From JBFXIE01 sp050176255 (GTDB taxonomy: Bacteria; Pseudomonadota; Gammaproteobacteria; Burkholderiales; Burkholderiaceae_C), in NCBI RefSeq assembly GCF_050176255.1, contig NZ_JBFXIE010000051.1: a DNA stretch of 22,408 bases; one strand, 5' to 3'. How positions within the stretch are numbered: the first letter of the stretch is position 1; each line of letters begins with the position of its first letter. A program made the translations under genes and the position numbers. This document shows, in pieces, positions 7,743-16,295 of this stretch. The notes under the pieces were generated by a model. It was given only the letters and a program-made list of their open reading frames with translations. It ran no database searches and was not told the origin of the DNA.

Positions 7743-8234
7743 CTAGGGCGCGCCACCCTCGCCGCCGGCATAAGCCTCCAGGCCCAAAGCGACCACGGTG
7801 GCCACATCGGCGCCTACTTCAGCGCGGAACTCGCTTTCCGCCTGCGCCACCGCAGCGCGAAACGCCGCCAGCCACGCCAGCCCCGTGGGCGTGAAGCACA
7901 CGCGGCGCGCGCGCGCGTCCAGCGGGTCGGCCTCACGCGTGACCAGGCCCCAGGCCTCGCATTGATCGACCAGGTTGGCCATGGATTGCTTGGTCATGCC
8001 CGCGCGCGCGGCCAGGTCGGTCAGGCGGTCGCCCGACAGCGACAGGTGGCGCGTGATGTGGATGTGCGCCGCACTCACCTGATCGCGCGCGGCAAGGTGC
8101 GACAGCGCCAGGGGCACCTGCACATCGCGCGCCATCAATTGCAGCACGCGCGCATCAAATCGCCGCATGGCGTGGCCCAGCAGGCGGCCCAGGTGAGTCT
8201 GGCGCCAACGGTCGTCGGGGGGTGAGGCACTCAT
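7743..8234 (-). CDS. MarR-family transcriptional regulator
   Basis: A 163-residue winged-helix regulator. The recognition region reads DRLTDLAARAGMTKQSMANLVDQCEAWGLV (about residues 68-97), followed by the wing segment TREADPLDARARRVCFTPTG, with dimerisation helices at both ends. MarR proteins usually repress nearby or divergent genes and respond to small phenolic or anionic ligands. Here the divergent gene is recA, and I see no clear MarR palindrome between them; downstream genes (response regulator and onward) are also possible targets. The start is ATG 8234; an ATG further in is less likely because the N-terminal helix begins early. Confidence 0.88.
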   Translation of the reverse strand: MSASPPDDRWRQTHLGRLLGHAMRRFDARVLQLMARDVQVPLALSHLAARDQVSAAHIHITRHLSLSGDRLTDLAARAGMTKQSMANLVDQCEAWGLVTREADPLDARARRVCFTPTGLAWLAAFRAAVAQAESEFRAEVGADVATVVALGLEAYAGGEGGAP

Positions 8235-8309
8235 GCGCCCATTGTCAGCCGAATCCGTCAGGCAAACTGATCAAAATTGGAATGGAAAAGACACAAATCA
8301 CCCCTAGAC

Positions 8310-8327
8310 TACTGTTCAAGCATCCAG
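8310..8327 (+). promoter_or_regulatory. LexA (SOS) box upstream of recA
   Basis: TACTGTTCAAGCATCCAG fits the proteobacterial LexA pattern CTGT-N8-ACAG with one mismatch (CCAG). It also shares TACTGT and the central AGCAT with the E. coli recA operator as I remember it. It ends 66 bp before the recA start codon, as expected for SOS control. I could not place convincing -35/-10 elements around it. Confidence 0.72.
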
Positions 8328-8393
8328 CCTGTCGTTGAAAACAGTCCGCGGCAGGCGACCAATATCAACCCACCCGACCCGAAGGAGCATTCC

Positions 8394-9533
<1,140 letters not shown>

Positions 9534-9563
9534 ACCGCGGCAGCGGCTTGCGTGGGTTTGTAG

Positions 9564-9620
9564 TCAAAACGGCTTACAGCCCATGCTAATAAAGCGCTAA
9601 CAGCTCTTATTTTCATAGCG
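9564..9620 (+). repeat. dispersed ~57-bp intergenic repeat, copy B
   Basis: Runs from TCAAAACGGCTTACAGCCC to CATAGCG and lies between recA and recX, in the same orientation as copy A. It ends three bases before the recX start codon, so it occupies the place where a ribosome binding site would be. Confidence 0.8.
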
Positions 9621-9623
9621 CTT

Positions 9624-10094
9624 ATGGCATTTGGAAGCCTCTCCCTGAAAGCCCGCGCGCTGCATCTGCTGGCCCGTCGCGAGCATTCGCGCAGCGAACT
9701 GCAGACCAAGCTGGCGCGCCATGTGCAAGAAGGCGACAACCTGGCCGCGCTGCTCGACGAGCTGCAGGCGCGCGACTTCATCAACCCGCAGCGGGTGGCT
9801 GAATCGGTGGTGCACCAGCGCGCCGGGCGCTTTGGCACCCAGCGCGTGCTGCAAGAGCTGCGCCGCAAGGGCCTGGATGACGACCTGGTGCGCGCCACCG
9901 CTGCCCAGCTAGCCGACACCGAACTGCAACGCGCCCGCGCCGTGTGGCGCCAGCGCTTTGGCAGCGCACCGCCCCCCGCCACCCCACAAGAGCGCGCCCG
10001 CCAGATGCGCTTTCTGGCTGCACGCGGCTTTGCCGCCGACGTGGTGCGCCGCGTGGTGCCTGGCCGGGGGTATGACGGCGACGAGCTGGAGTGA
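9624..10094 (+). CDS. recX: regulatory protein RecX
   Basis: A 156-residue RecA modulator that limits filament growth. It is all helical, with the family pattern LSLKARALHLLARREHSRSELQTKL at the start, ARDFINPQRVAESVVHQRAGRFGTQRVLQELRRKGL in the middle and RQMRFLAARGFAADVVRRVV at the end, matching the three-helix repeats of RecX. Length is typical. It is 90 bp downstream of recA. ATG 9624 gives the family-like N-terminus, but no Shine-Dalgarno sequence precedes it because repeat copy B ends right there. Translation may rely on read-through from recA or be weak. Confidence 0.93.
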   Translation: MAFGSLSLKARALHLLARREHSRSELQTKLARHVQEGDNLAALLDELQARDFINPQRVAESVVHQRAGRFGTQRVLQELRRKGLDDDLVRATAAQLADTELQRARAVWRQRFGSAPPPATPQERARQMRFLAARGFAADVVRRVVPGRGYDGDELE

Positions 10095-10103
10095 GGCTGG
10101 ATC

Positions 10104-10135
10104 AAAAAACCCGTCATCCCCGCGCATGCGGGGAT
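10104..10135 (-). terminator. REP-like palindrome with T-run, convergent recX/DUF1631 junction
   Basis: ATCCCCGC-GCAT-GCGGGGAT (10116-10135) is a perfect 8-bp stem. Read on the minus strand it is followed after six bases by TTTTTT (10109-10104), so it could terminate transcripts of the DUF1631 gene. The sequence GTCATCCCCGC...GCGGGGAT, and a partial echo GGCGGGGAATCC near 10172, look like a common bacterial intergenic palindrome family. Terminator function is inference. Confidence 0.45.
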
Positions 10136-10196
10136 GCAGGTCAACACCCAGCCGCCGTGTGTAGCGATAAAGGCGGGGAATCCATCAGGTGATAGG

Positions 10197-10253
10197 TCAA
10201 AAACCACTTCAGCGCCCGTCCAGCAAGCGCTACCAGCTACATTTTCAGTAGCA
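10197..10253 (+). repeat. dispersed ~57-bp intergenic repeat, copy C
   Basis: Runs from TCAAAAACCACTTCAGCGCC to GTAGCA in the 3' region of the DUF1631 gene. It contains the perfect small hairpin GCTAC-ATTTTCA-GTAGC, whose arms differ from those of copy F (GCTAT/ATAG) in a way that keeps pairing. Confidence 0.75.
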
Positions 10254-10264
10254 AATGCGACCAA

Positions 10265-12589
10265 TCAACCGAGCAGCCGCTCAGGATTGGCGTCGAGTTT
10301 GGTCAGCGCATCGCGGGTGGCGCGCAAGGTCAGGCTTTCTTCCTCTTGCGCCGTCAGCAGCCCTGCCTGCAGGTAAGCCGCAAGGCGCTTGAGCTGCACC
10401 AAGTAGCTGCTGCCATCGGTGGCGGCAAAAAGGTGCAGCTGCTTGCGCTGGCTGTGCCAGGCGTACTGCACCGGTGTGGATGCTCCGTTGTGATCCAGCG
10501 TGAACCAGGTGCCCAGCGGCAGCTGCTGCGCCCAGGTCACCATGTCGTCCTGCACCGGGGCGCCGTTGTCGGCAATGACGTGGATGGCCGAGGCGTCAAT
10601 GCCCAGCAGCATCTCGATGTTGTCCGCGCTCAGCAGCAAGTCGCCCTGCGCTTCATCGCCGATGTAGTCCTCCAGGTTGGCCAGGCGCCGGGCCATGGCG
10701 TCGATGTGCGCCTGGGGAATCACGGCGGTCTTGGACAGGAAGGCGTCGGCCAGCGTGTTGGTCAGCACCTTGATCTGTGCGTCCTGCTCCGCCCCCGTCA
10801 CGCCGATCAGCACCAGGCCCTGGCGCAGGCTTTGCAGCAGCGCGGGCAGCTGCTGTATGACCTGTGCGCGGTCGGCGCGGTTGGGCTTGGCGCTGGCCGC
10901 CCACACCAGGTCGGCGGCGGCGCGCTTGTAGGCCACGGTGTCGGCATGCTGGGGCCCGCCGCGCACGGCCGACATGGCCAGCACCTCGGCCCAGGTCTTG
11001 AACAGGAACTCACGGATCTCGTCGCGCACCGGCATGTCCTTGAGCATGGAGCGCAGCTCAATGGTGTACTGGATGGCCAGCGTCTCGCGCTGCTCCACCT
11101 GCTGGGCCACGCTGACGATGCGTGCCGTGCCCTGCTTCTCGGTGAGGTACTTGGCCAGGAATTTCTCGAACTCGTCGTGCACCAGCTGGAACACACGCTG
11201 CCCGGTCTCGGGGTATTGCTCGATCACCTGCACGATGCGGCGGATCTCGGCCTCCAGCGCGCTGCCGCTGATGGCGCTGGCGTCAAAGCCCAGCACGCAG
11301 GCGCCCATGCGGTCGATCAGCTGGCGTGCGGGGTGGCTCAGGTTGTTGAAGAACTCGGGCTCGGCCAGCGCCACGCGCAGCACGGGCACCTGCAGCCGCG
11401 CAAACCACACCCGCACCGATGGCGGGATGCGCTCTTCGCTCAGGATGCTCTGGAACATCAGCGCCACCACCTCGATGATGGCCTTCTCGCTGGCGGTGCC
11501 GGCCTTTTTCTTGAACTCGGCCGAGCGCTCGCGCACCTCGCTGGCCACCTGCATCACCAATTGCGGGCTGTAGTCCTGCACCAGGGTGGCCATGCCGCTG
11601 TAGTAGCTGTCGGCCTGCACGCGCTGGGCCGACAACGCATGCGCCAGCGCCGCAGTGGCGGGCGGCGCCTGCACCATGTCATAGCCGGTGCTGGGCTGCG
11701 TCAGCAGGCGCCGCAGCTGCACCATCATGCCCTGGGCGCGCTGGCGCGCGCGCACCAGCGGGCTGGCCATGCCTCCAGGCCCTGACATGAAGGCCGTGGG
11801 CGCCTGCCGCGTGTGCATGAACTGCGTTTGCTGCTGCGCCCATTGCGCACGTGACTGCTGCAGGGCCTGCGATGCCAGTCCTGCCTGGCCGGTAGCCGGC
11901 GCCGCAGGGCTGCCCGTGGCGGGCGCAGACGCGGCGCGGCGCACGCGCGCGCGCAGATCCTCCTGCACCACGACACCCTGGTCGTCATAGAACTTCACCA
12001 GCGCCTGGTACTGCGACAGCATCAGTGCCGCCAGCCCGCGCTGCAGCGGATCCAGCACCAGTTGCAGGTGTTCGCGCTCCAGGCCGGCTTCCAGCCATTG
12101 CTCGACCAGGTGCAGGCACAGCGTCTCGGGACGCAGGATGTCGCTGCCGATCAGCTCGCGCGCCTCCAGGTGCTGGGTGCGCTGGCGGGCGGCATCGAAG
12201 GGCGCAGCCACGTGTTCGGTGACGGTCAGTGCGATGCGCGAAGCGATGATCTTGTTTTCCAGCACATCATCGCCCACCAGTTCCAATGCCCCGATGCCCT
12301 CTGATGACCGCAGGCTTGCCGGCGTTGTGACGGGACGCTGCACCAGGCTTTCGCGCCAGGCGCGCCCGAGCCGCTCCACCCAGGTCTTGTGGTGCGCCTG
12401 GTGGCCGAGCCAGGCATCGCGGCGCTGCTGCATTTCGCGCTGCGTGCCGGTGTGGCCCATCAGGTCGGTGAGAAAGTCATGGATCTGCTTGTCCAGTGCC
12501 GGCAGACTGGCGCACATTCCGTCCACGAAGCGCTGGCGGGCCAGCGTGGCCAGCCGGCGGTGGGCAGGAGTGGTGGGCGCAATGTCCAT
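10265..12589 (-). CDS. DUF1631 family protein
   Basis: A 774-residue protein that I assign to the DUF1631 family of beta/gammaproteobacteria, whose function is unknown. No signal peptide or membrane helix is visible; it appears cytoplasmic and mostly helical. Features: an N-terminal LARQRFVDGMCASLPALDKQIHDFLTDLM region, repeated arginine-rich helices, an Ala/Gln-rich linker around residues 215-250, and a central block VRVWFARLQVPVLRVALAEPEFFNNLSHPARQLIDRMG (about 390-430) that is the family's most recognisable part. The C-terminal region LGTWFTLDHNGASTPVQYAWHSQRKQLHLFAATDG resembles a small beta domain, possibly PilZ-like. ATG 12589 has no good ribosome site. It converges with recX. Confidence 0.82.
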   Translation of the reverse strand: MDIAPTTPAHRRLATLARQRFVDGMCASLPALDKQIHDFLTDLMGHTGTQREMQQRRDAWLGHQAHHKTWVERLGRAWRESLVQRPVTTPASLRSSEGIGALELVGDDVLENKIIASRIALTVTEHVAAPFDAARQRTQHLEARELIGSDILRPETLCLHLVEQWLEAGLEREHLQLVLDPLQRGLAALMLSQYQALVKFYDDQGVVVQEDLRARVRRAASAPATGSPAAPATGQAGLASQALQQSRAQWAQQQTQFMHTRQAPTAFMSGPGGMASPLVRARQRAQGMMVQLRRLLTQPSTGYDMVQAPPATAALAHALSAQRVQADSYYSGMATLVQDYSPQLVMQVASEVRERSAEFKKKAGTASEKAIIEVVALMFQSILSEERIPPSVRVWFARLQVPVLRVALAEPEFFNNLSHPARQLIDRMGACVLGFDASAISGSALEAEIRRIVQVIEQYPETGQRVFQLVHDEFEKFLAKYLTEKQGTARIVSVAQQVEQRETLAIQYTIELRSMLKDMPVRDEIREFLFKTWAEVLAMSAVRGGPQHADTVAYKRAAADLVWAASAKPNRADRAQVIQQLPALLQSLRQGLVLIGVTGAEQDAQIKVLTNTLADAFLSKTAVIPQAHIDAMARRLANLEDYIGDEAQGDLLLSADNIEMLLGIDASAIHVIADNGAPVQDDMVTWAQQLPLGTWFTLDHNGASTPVQYAWHSQRKQLHLFAATDGSSYLVQLKRLAAYLQAGLLTAQEEESLTLRATRDALTKLDANPERLLG

Positions 12590-12672
12590 AACGCTGTGAT
12601 GTTAGCTGCTGCCGCCCGCCCGGCGCAGCGCCTGGGAAGGCGCGCAGACAGCGCAGGCGCAGCCAGCCATGT

Positions 12673-13626
12673 TCAGACCACCGCGCCAGAGTTGGGGTCT
12701 GCCGGGTCGCCGTCCTTGCGCGGGGGCGCCTTGACCAGGTCTTCGCGCTTGACCCCCAGCCACATGGCAATGGCCGCGGCCACAAACACCGACGAGTAAA
12801 TGCCAAACAAGATGCCGATGGTCAGCGCCAGCGCAAAGTAGTGCAGGCTGGGGCCGCCAAAGAAGAACATGGCCAGCACCATGGCCTCGGTAGAGGCGTG
12901 GGTGATGATGGTTCGGCTCATGGTGCTGGTGATGGCATGGTCGATCACCTCGCGCGTGTCCATCTTGCGAAAGCGGCGGAAGGCCTCGCGGATACGGTCA
13001 AAAATCACCACCGACTCGTTCACCGAGTAGCCCAGCACCGCCAGCACGCCGGCCAGCACCGACAGCGAAAACTCCCACTGGAAGAACGCAAAAAAGCCCA
13101 GGATGATGACCACGTCGTGCAGGTTGGCGATCACCGCCGCCACGCCGAACTTCCACTCGAAGCGAAATGCCAGGTAGATCACGATGCCCAGCACCACCAT
13201 GCCCAGCGCCATCAGACCGCCGTGGACAAGCTCTTCGCCCACCTGCGGGCCGACGAACTCGGTGCGCCGCAGGGTGACCTCGGGGTCTTGCGCCTTCAGG
13301 GCGGTGAGCACCTGCTCGCTTTGCTGCGCCGACGTGACGCCCTTTTGCACCGGCAGGCGGATCATCACGTCGCGCGAGGTGCCGAAGTTCTGCACCACCA
13401 CGTCGGCGTAGCCCAGGCTGGCCACCGTTTCGCGCACCTTGGCCGTGTCGGCCGTCTGCGTGTAGGCCACCTCCATGACGGTGCCACCGGTGAACTCCAC
13501 CGACAGGTGCAGCCCGCGCGTGACCAGAAAGAACACAGCCAGCGCAAAAGTGATGAAGGAAATCGCGTTGAGCACCAACGCGTACTTCATGAACGGGATG
13601 TCTTTTTTGATGCGGAAAAATTCCAT
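12673..13626 (-). CDS. secF: protein translocase subunit SecF
   Basis: A 317-residue inner-membrane protein that works with SecD to use the proton motive force late in Sec export. It has six predicted membrane helices, with a periplasmic loop between the first and second. Diagnostic motifs are the N-terminal VEFTGGTVMEV and the C-terminal GYSVNESVVIFDRIREAFRR. A good GAAAGGG precedes ATG 13626, which is 14 bp after the secD stop, so both are surely in one operon. The C-terminus is hydrophilic (KREDLVKAPPRKDGDPADPNSG) and cytoplasmic. No abnormality seen. Confidence 0.98.
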   Translation of the reverse strand: MEFFRIKKDIPFMKYALVLNAISFITFALAVFFLVTRGLHLSVEFTGGTVMEVAYTQTADTAKVRETVASLGYADVVVQNFGTSRDVMIRLPVQKGVTSAQQSEQVLTALKAQDPEVTLRRTEFVGPQVGEELVHGGLMALGMVVLGIVIYLAFRFEWKFGVAAVIANLHDVVIILGFFAFFQWEFSLSVLAGVLAVLGYSVNESVVIFDRIREAFRRFRKMDTREVIDHAITSTMSRTIITHASTEAMVLAMFFFGGPSLHYFALALTIGILFGIYSSVFVAAAIAMWLGVKREDLVKAPPRKDGDPADPNSGAVV

Positions 13627-13640
13627 GATTTTTCCCTTTC

Positions 13641-15539
13641 TTAGTTGCCGTTACCACGGGCTGCCACCGAGCGGTGCCCATCGCCTTCGGGCTTCCACAC
13701 CTGGCCGATCGACACGCTCTTGAGCTTTTTCTTGCGCCCGTACCACAGGTTGACCAGCCCACGCGAGAAGAACACCGCCGAGAACATGCTGGTCAGGATG
13801 CCGATGCAGTGCACCACGGCAAAACCGCGCACCGGCCCCGTGCCGAAGGCCAGCAGCGCCACGCCGGCAATCAGCGTGGTGACGTTGGAGTCCAGGATGG
13901 TGGCCCAGGCGCGCTCGTAGCCGGTGGCAATCGCCGCCTGCGGCGCCACGCCCGCGCGCAGCTCTTCGCGGATGCGCTCGTTGATCAGCACGTTGGAGTC
14001 GATGGCCACGCCCAGCGCCAGCGCCATGGCGGCGATGCCGGGCAGGGTCAGCGTGGCCTGCAACATGGACAGGATGGCAATCAGCAGCAGCACGTTCACG
14101 CCCAGAGCGATGGTGGAGAACACGCCGAACAGCATGTAGTACACGCACATGAAGGCGGCGATGGCCAACATGCCCCAAACCACCGACTGGATGCCGCGGT
14201 CGATGTTGTCGGCGCCCAGGCTGGGGCCGATAGTGTATTCCTCGATGATCTCCATGGGTGCGGCCAGGGAGCCGGCACGCAGCAGCAGCGCGGTGTCGTT
14301 GGCCTCGGCCGTGGTCATGCGGCCGGAAATCTGCACGCGGCCGCCGCCGATCTCGCTGCGGATCACCGGGGCCGTCACCACCTCGCCCTTGCCCTTTTCG
14401 AACAGCACGATGGCCATGCGCTTGCCGATGTTTTCGCGCGTGATGTCCTTGAAGATGCGCGCACCCTTGGCGTCCAGCGTCAGGTTGACGGTGGGCTCCT
14501 GGGTCTGGCCGTCAAAGCCGGGCTGCGCGTCGGTGAGGTTCTCGCCGGTCAGCACGACCTGCTTCTTGACGATCACGGCCTGGCCGTTGCGGTCCAGGTA
14601 GCGCTCGGCGCCAAAGGGCACGGGGCCGGTGCCCATCTCTGCCGCGCGGGCCTCGGTGCCCTCGTCCACCATGCGCACTTCCAGCGTGGCGGTGCGCCCC
14701 AGGATGTCCTTGGCCTTGGCGGTGTCCTGCACGCCGGGCAGCTGCACGACGATGCGGTCCAGCCCCTGCTGCTGGATCACCGGCTCGGCCACGCCCAGCT
14801 CGTTGATGCGGTTGTGCAGCGTGACCATGTTCTGCTTGAGCGCCTGCTCCTGCACGCGGCGCAGCGCCTCGGGCTTGATGGTGGCGCGCAGCGTGAAGCC
14901 GCTGCCGTCAGGCCCGCTGGCGGTGGCCAGGTCCGGGAACTGGTCGGCGATCAGGTTGCGCGCGGCCGTCAGCGTGGCTTCGTCCTGCACGCGGATGTCC
15001 ACGGCCTGGCCGTCGCGGCTGATGCCACCGTGGCGAATGCTCTTTTCGCGCAGCGCGGTGCGCAGATCGCCGGCATACGACTCGGCCTTCTTGGTCAGCG
15101 CCGCCTGCATGTCCACCTGCAGCATGAAGTGCACGCCGCCGCGCAAGTCCAGGCCCAGGTACATGGGGCGGGCGTTGATCGCGGTGAGCCAGGCGGGCGA
15201 GCGCGACACCAGGTTGAGCGCGACGATGTAGGCGGGGTCGGACGCATCGGTGATCAGCGTCTTTTCGATCGCATCCTTGGCCTTGAGCTGGTCGTCGGGC
15301 GTGGCAAAGCGCGCCCGCACCGAGTTGCCATCGAACACGATGGAGTCCGAGACCAGGTCGGCTGCCTTGAGCGCCTCTTCGACGCGCTGCTGCACGGCCG
15401 CATCCACCTTGACGGTGGCCTTGGCCGATGACACCTGTACAGCAGGCGCCTCGCCATAGAAATTGGGCAGGGTGTACAAGGCCCCCACGAGCAACACGAT
15501 CACCAGGATCGCGTACTTCCAGACCGGATAACGGTTCAT
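13641..15539 (-). CDS. secD: protein translocase subunit SecD
   Basis: A 632-residue inner-membrane protein of the SecDF complex. It has one N-terminal membrane helix (YAILVIVLLVGALYTLP), a large periplasmic region containing LGLDLRGGVHFMLQVD and the P1 domain, and five C-terminal helices with AMALALGVAIDSNVLINERIREELR, the proton-path motif shared with SecF. Length is typical of proteobacterial SecD. It starts at ATG 15539, 100 bp after yajC, and is followed by secF. Confidence 0.98.
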   Translation of the reverse strand: MNRYPVWKYAILVIVLLVGALYTLPNFYGEAPAVQVSSAKATVKVDAAVQQRVEEALKAADLVSDSIVFDGNSVRARFATPDDQLKAKDAIEKTLITDASDPAYIVALNLVSRSPAWLTAINARPMYLGLDLRGGVHFMLQVDMQAALTKKAESYAGDLRTALREKSIRHGGISRDGQAVDIRVQDEATLTAARNLIADQFPDLATASGPDGSGFTLRATIKPEALRRVQEQALKQNMVTLHNRINELGVAEPVIQQQGLDRIVVQLPGVQDTAKAKDILGRTATLEVRMVDEGTEARAAEMGTGPVPFGAERYLDRNGQAVIVKKQVVLTGENLTDAQPGFDGQTQEPTVNLTLDAKGARIFKDITRENIGKRMAIVLFEKGKGEVVTAPVIRSEIGGGRVQISGRMTTAEANDTALLLRAGSLAAPMEIIEEYTIGPSLGADNIDRGIQSVVWGMLAIAAFMCVYYMLFGVFSTIALGVNVLLLIAILSMLQATLTLPGIAAMALALGVAIDSNVLINERIREELRAGVAPQAAIATGYERAWATILDSNVTTLIAGVALLAFGTGPVRGFAVVHCIGILTSMFSAVFFSRGLVNLWYGRKKKLKSVSIGQVWKPEGDGHRSVAARGNGN

Positions 15540-15606
15540 GATCGCGCTTCTTCAATCCATGAGAGGCAGCGGGCTGCGGAATGCAGCACCGCACTGCCCC
15601 AGTAAA

Positions 15607-15623
15607 CCGGGCGCCAGGCCCGG
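15607..15623 (-). terminator. weak hairpin between yajC and secD
   Basis: On the minus strand CCGGGC-CTGGC-GCCCGG is followed by TTTAC. The stem is six G/C pairs but the T tract is only three, so it is more likely an attenuating or RNA-stabilising hairpin than a full terminator. It lies in the 100-bp gap of an otherwise tight operon. Confidence 0.3.
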
Positions 15624-15639
15624 CGTGGCGGGCTGTGAC

Positions 15640-15972
15640 TTATTTGACGGTGCCCTTGGGCAGCACCTGCGCCACGGCGCTGCGCTGCACTTGCACTTGC
15701 ACGCCGTTGGCGATCTCCAGTTGCAGATAGCCTTCGGACAGGCTGGTGACCTTGCCCAGCAGGCCGCCCACGGTGGCCACTTCGTCGCCCTTGGCCAGGG
15801 CGTCGATCATGGCGCGATGCTCTTTCTGGCGCTTCATCTGGGGGCGAATCATGATGAAGTACAGCACCACGAACATCAGCACCAGCGGCAGCATGCTGGT
15901 CAGCGAGCCCATCAGGCCGGTATCGGCAGCGGCGGCAGGTGCGGTCTGGGCAAAAGCGGAAGAGATAAACAC
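15640..15972 (-). CDS. yajC: preprotein translocase subunit YajC
   Basis: A 110-residue single-span inner-membrane accessory of the SecDF complex. After a short Ala-rich N-terminus comes the membrane helix MLPLVLMFVVLYFIMIRPQ, the basic MKRQKEHRAMIDALAKGDEV segment and VATVGGLLGKV, all diagnostic. I choose GTG 15972 because GGAG lies nine bases before it and the protein then begins FISSAFAQTAP, the usual YajC start. A GTG five codons further upstream (15987) would put that GGAG inside the gene. It heads a yajC-secD-secF operon; the often adjacent tgt/queA genes are not here. Confidence 0.95.
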   Translation of the reverse strand: MFISSAFAQTAPAAAADTGLMGSLTSMLPLVLMFVVLYFIMIRPQMKRQKEHRAMIDALAKGDEVATVGGLLGKVTSLSEGYLQLEIANGVQVQVQRSAVAQVLPKGTVK

Positions 15973-16295
15973 GGGCAGGAGCTCCACTCAAACAGGTAAA
16001 TAGGTAAGGGGGACAGGCAGGGCACAGGCGTTCGGGCCGCGCCACGCGATCACGCGCGCCGGCCAGCCGGCCAAGGTAGCGGGGCATTGTATGCGGCGCT
16101 GTAATCCACCTGAGAGGCCGGGCTTGACACGCTCCTGGCAAGCGCCTGGCAGGCGCAAGGGTCGAACACGGGCGGACGCAAGCTGCCGGGCACTTGCAGC
16201 GAAAGTTTGGTTAAAAATGCCTTCAGCCCTTTATATTCAAGCGCCAGCAGCTATTATTATCGTAGCAAAATTCGCTCTCGCCACCCGCGGCACTC
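15973..16295. other. noncoding stretch between the oxidoreductase and yajC
   Basis: No gene seen in this 323-bp stretch. It should hold the yajC-secDF promoter: TACAAT on the minus strand (16091-16086) could be a -10, but no matching -35 is clear. Repeat copy D occupies 16211-16267. The remaining sequence looks unstructured. Confidence 0.6.
16211..16267 (+). repeat. dispersed ~57-bp intergenic repeat, copy D
   Basis: Runs from TTAAAAATGCCTTCAGCCC to GTAGCA just downstream of the oxidoreductase stop codon. It carries AAGCGCCAGCAGCTATTATT, close to the shared core, and is in the same orientation as copies A to C. Confidence 0.8.

Noticed and set aside
7688..7807. Longer start for the response regulator (40 extra residues)
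   Set aside because: AGGAGAGAC before ATG 7687 and the canonical MRILIAEDD start show the extension is not translated; it also overlaps the MarR gene.
13674..15431. Plus-strand open frame of 585 codons opposite secD
   Set aside because: Same GC-driven antisense effect; the opposite strand is unmistakable SecD.
16124..16129. TTGACA on the plus strand as a promoter
   Set aside because: No fitting -10 at 16-18 bases and no plus-strand gene downstream.
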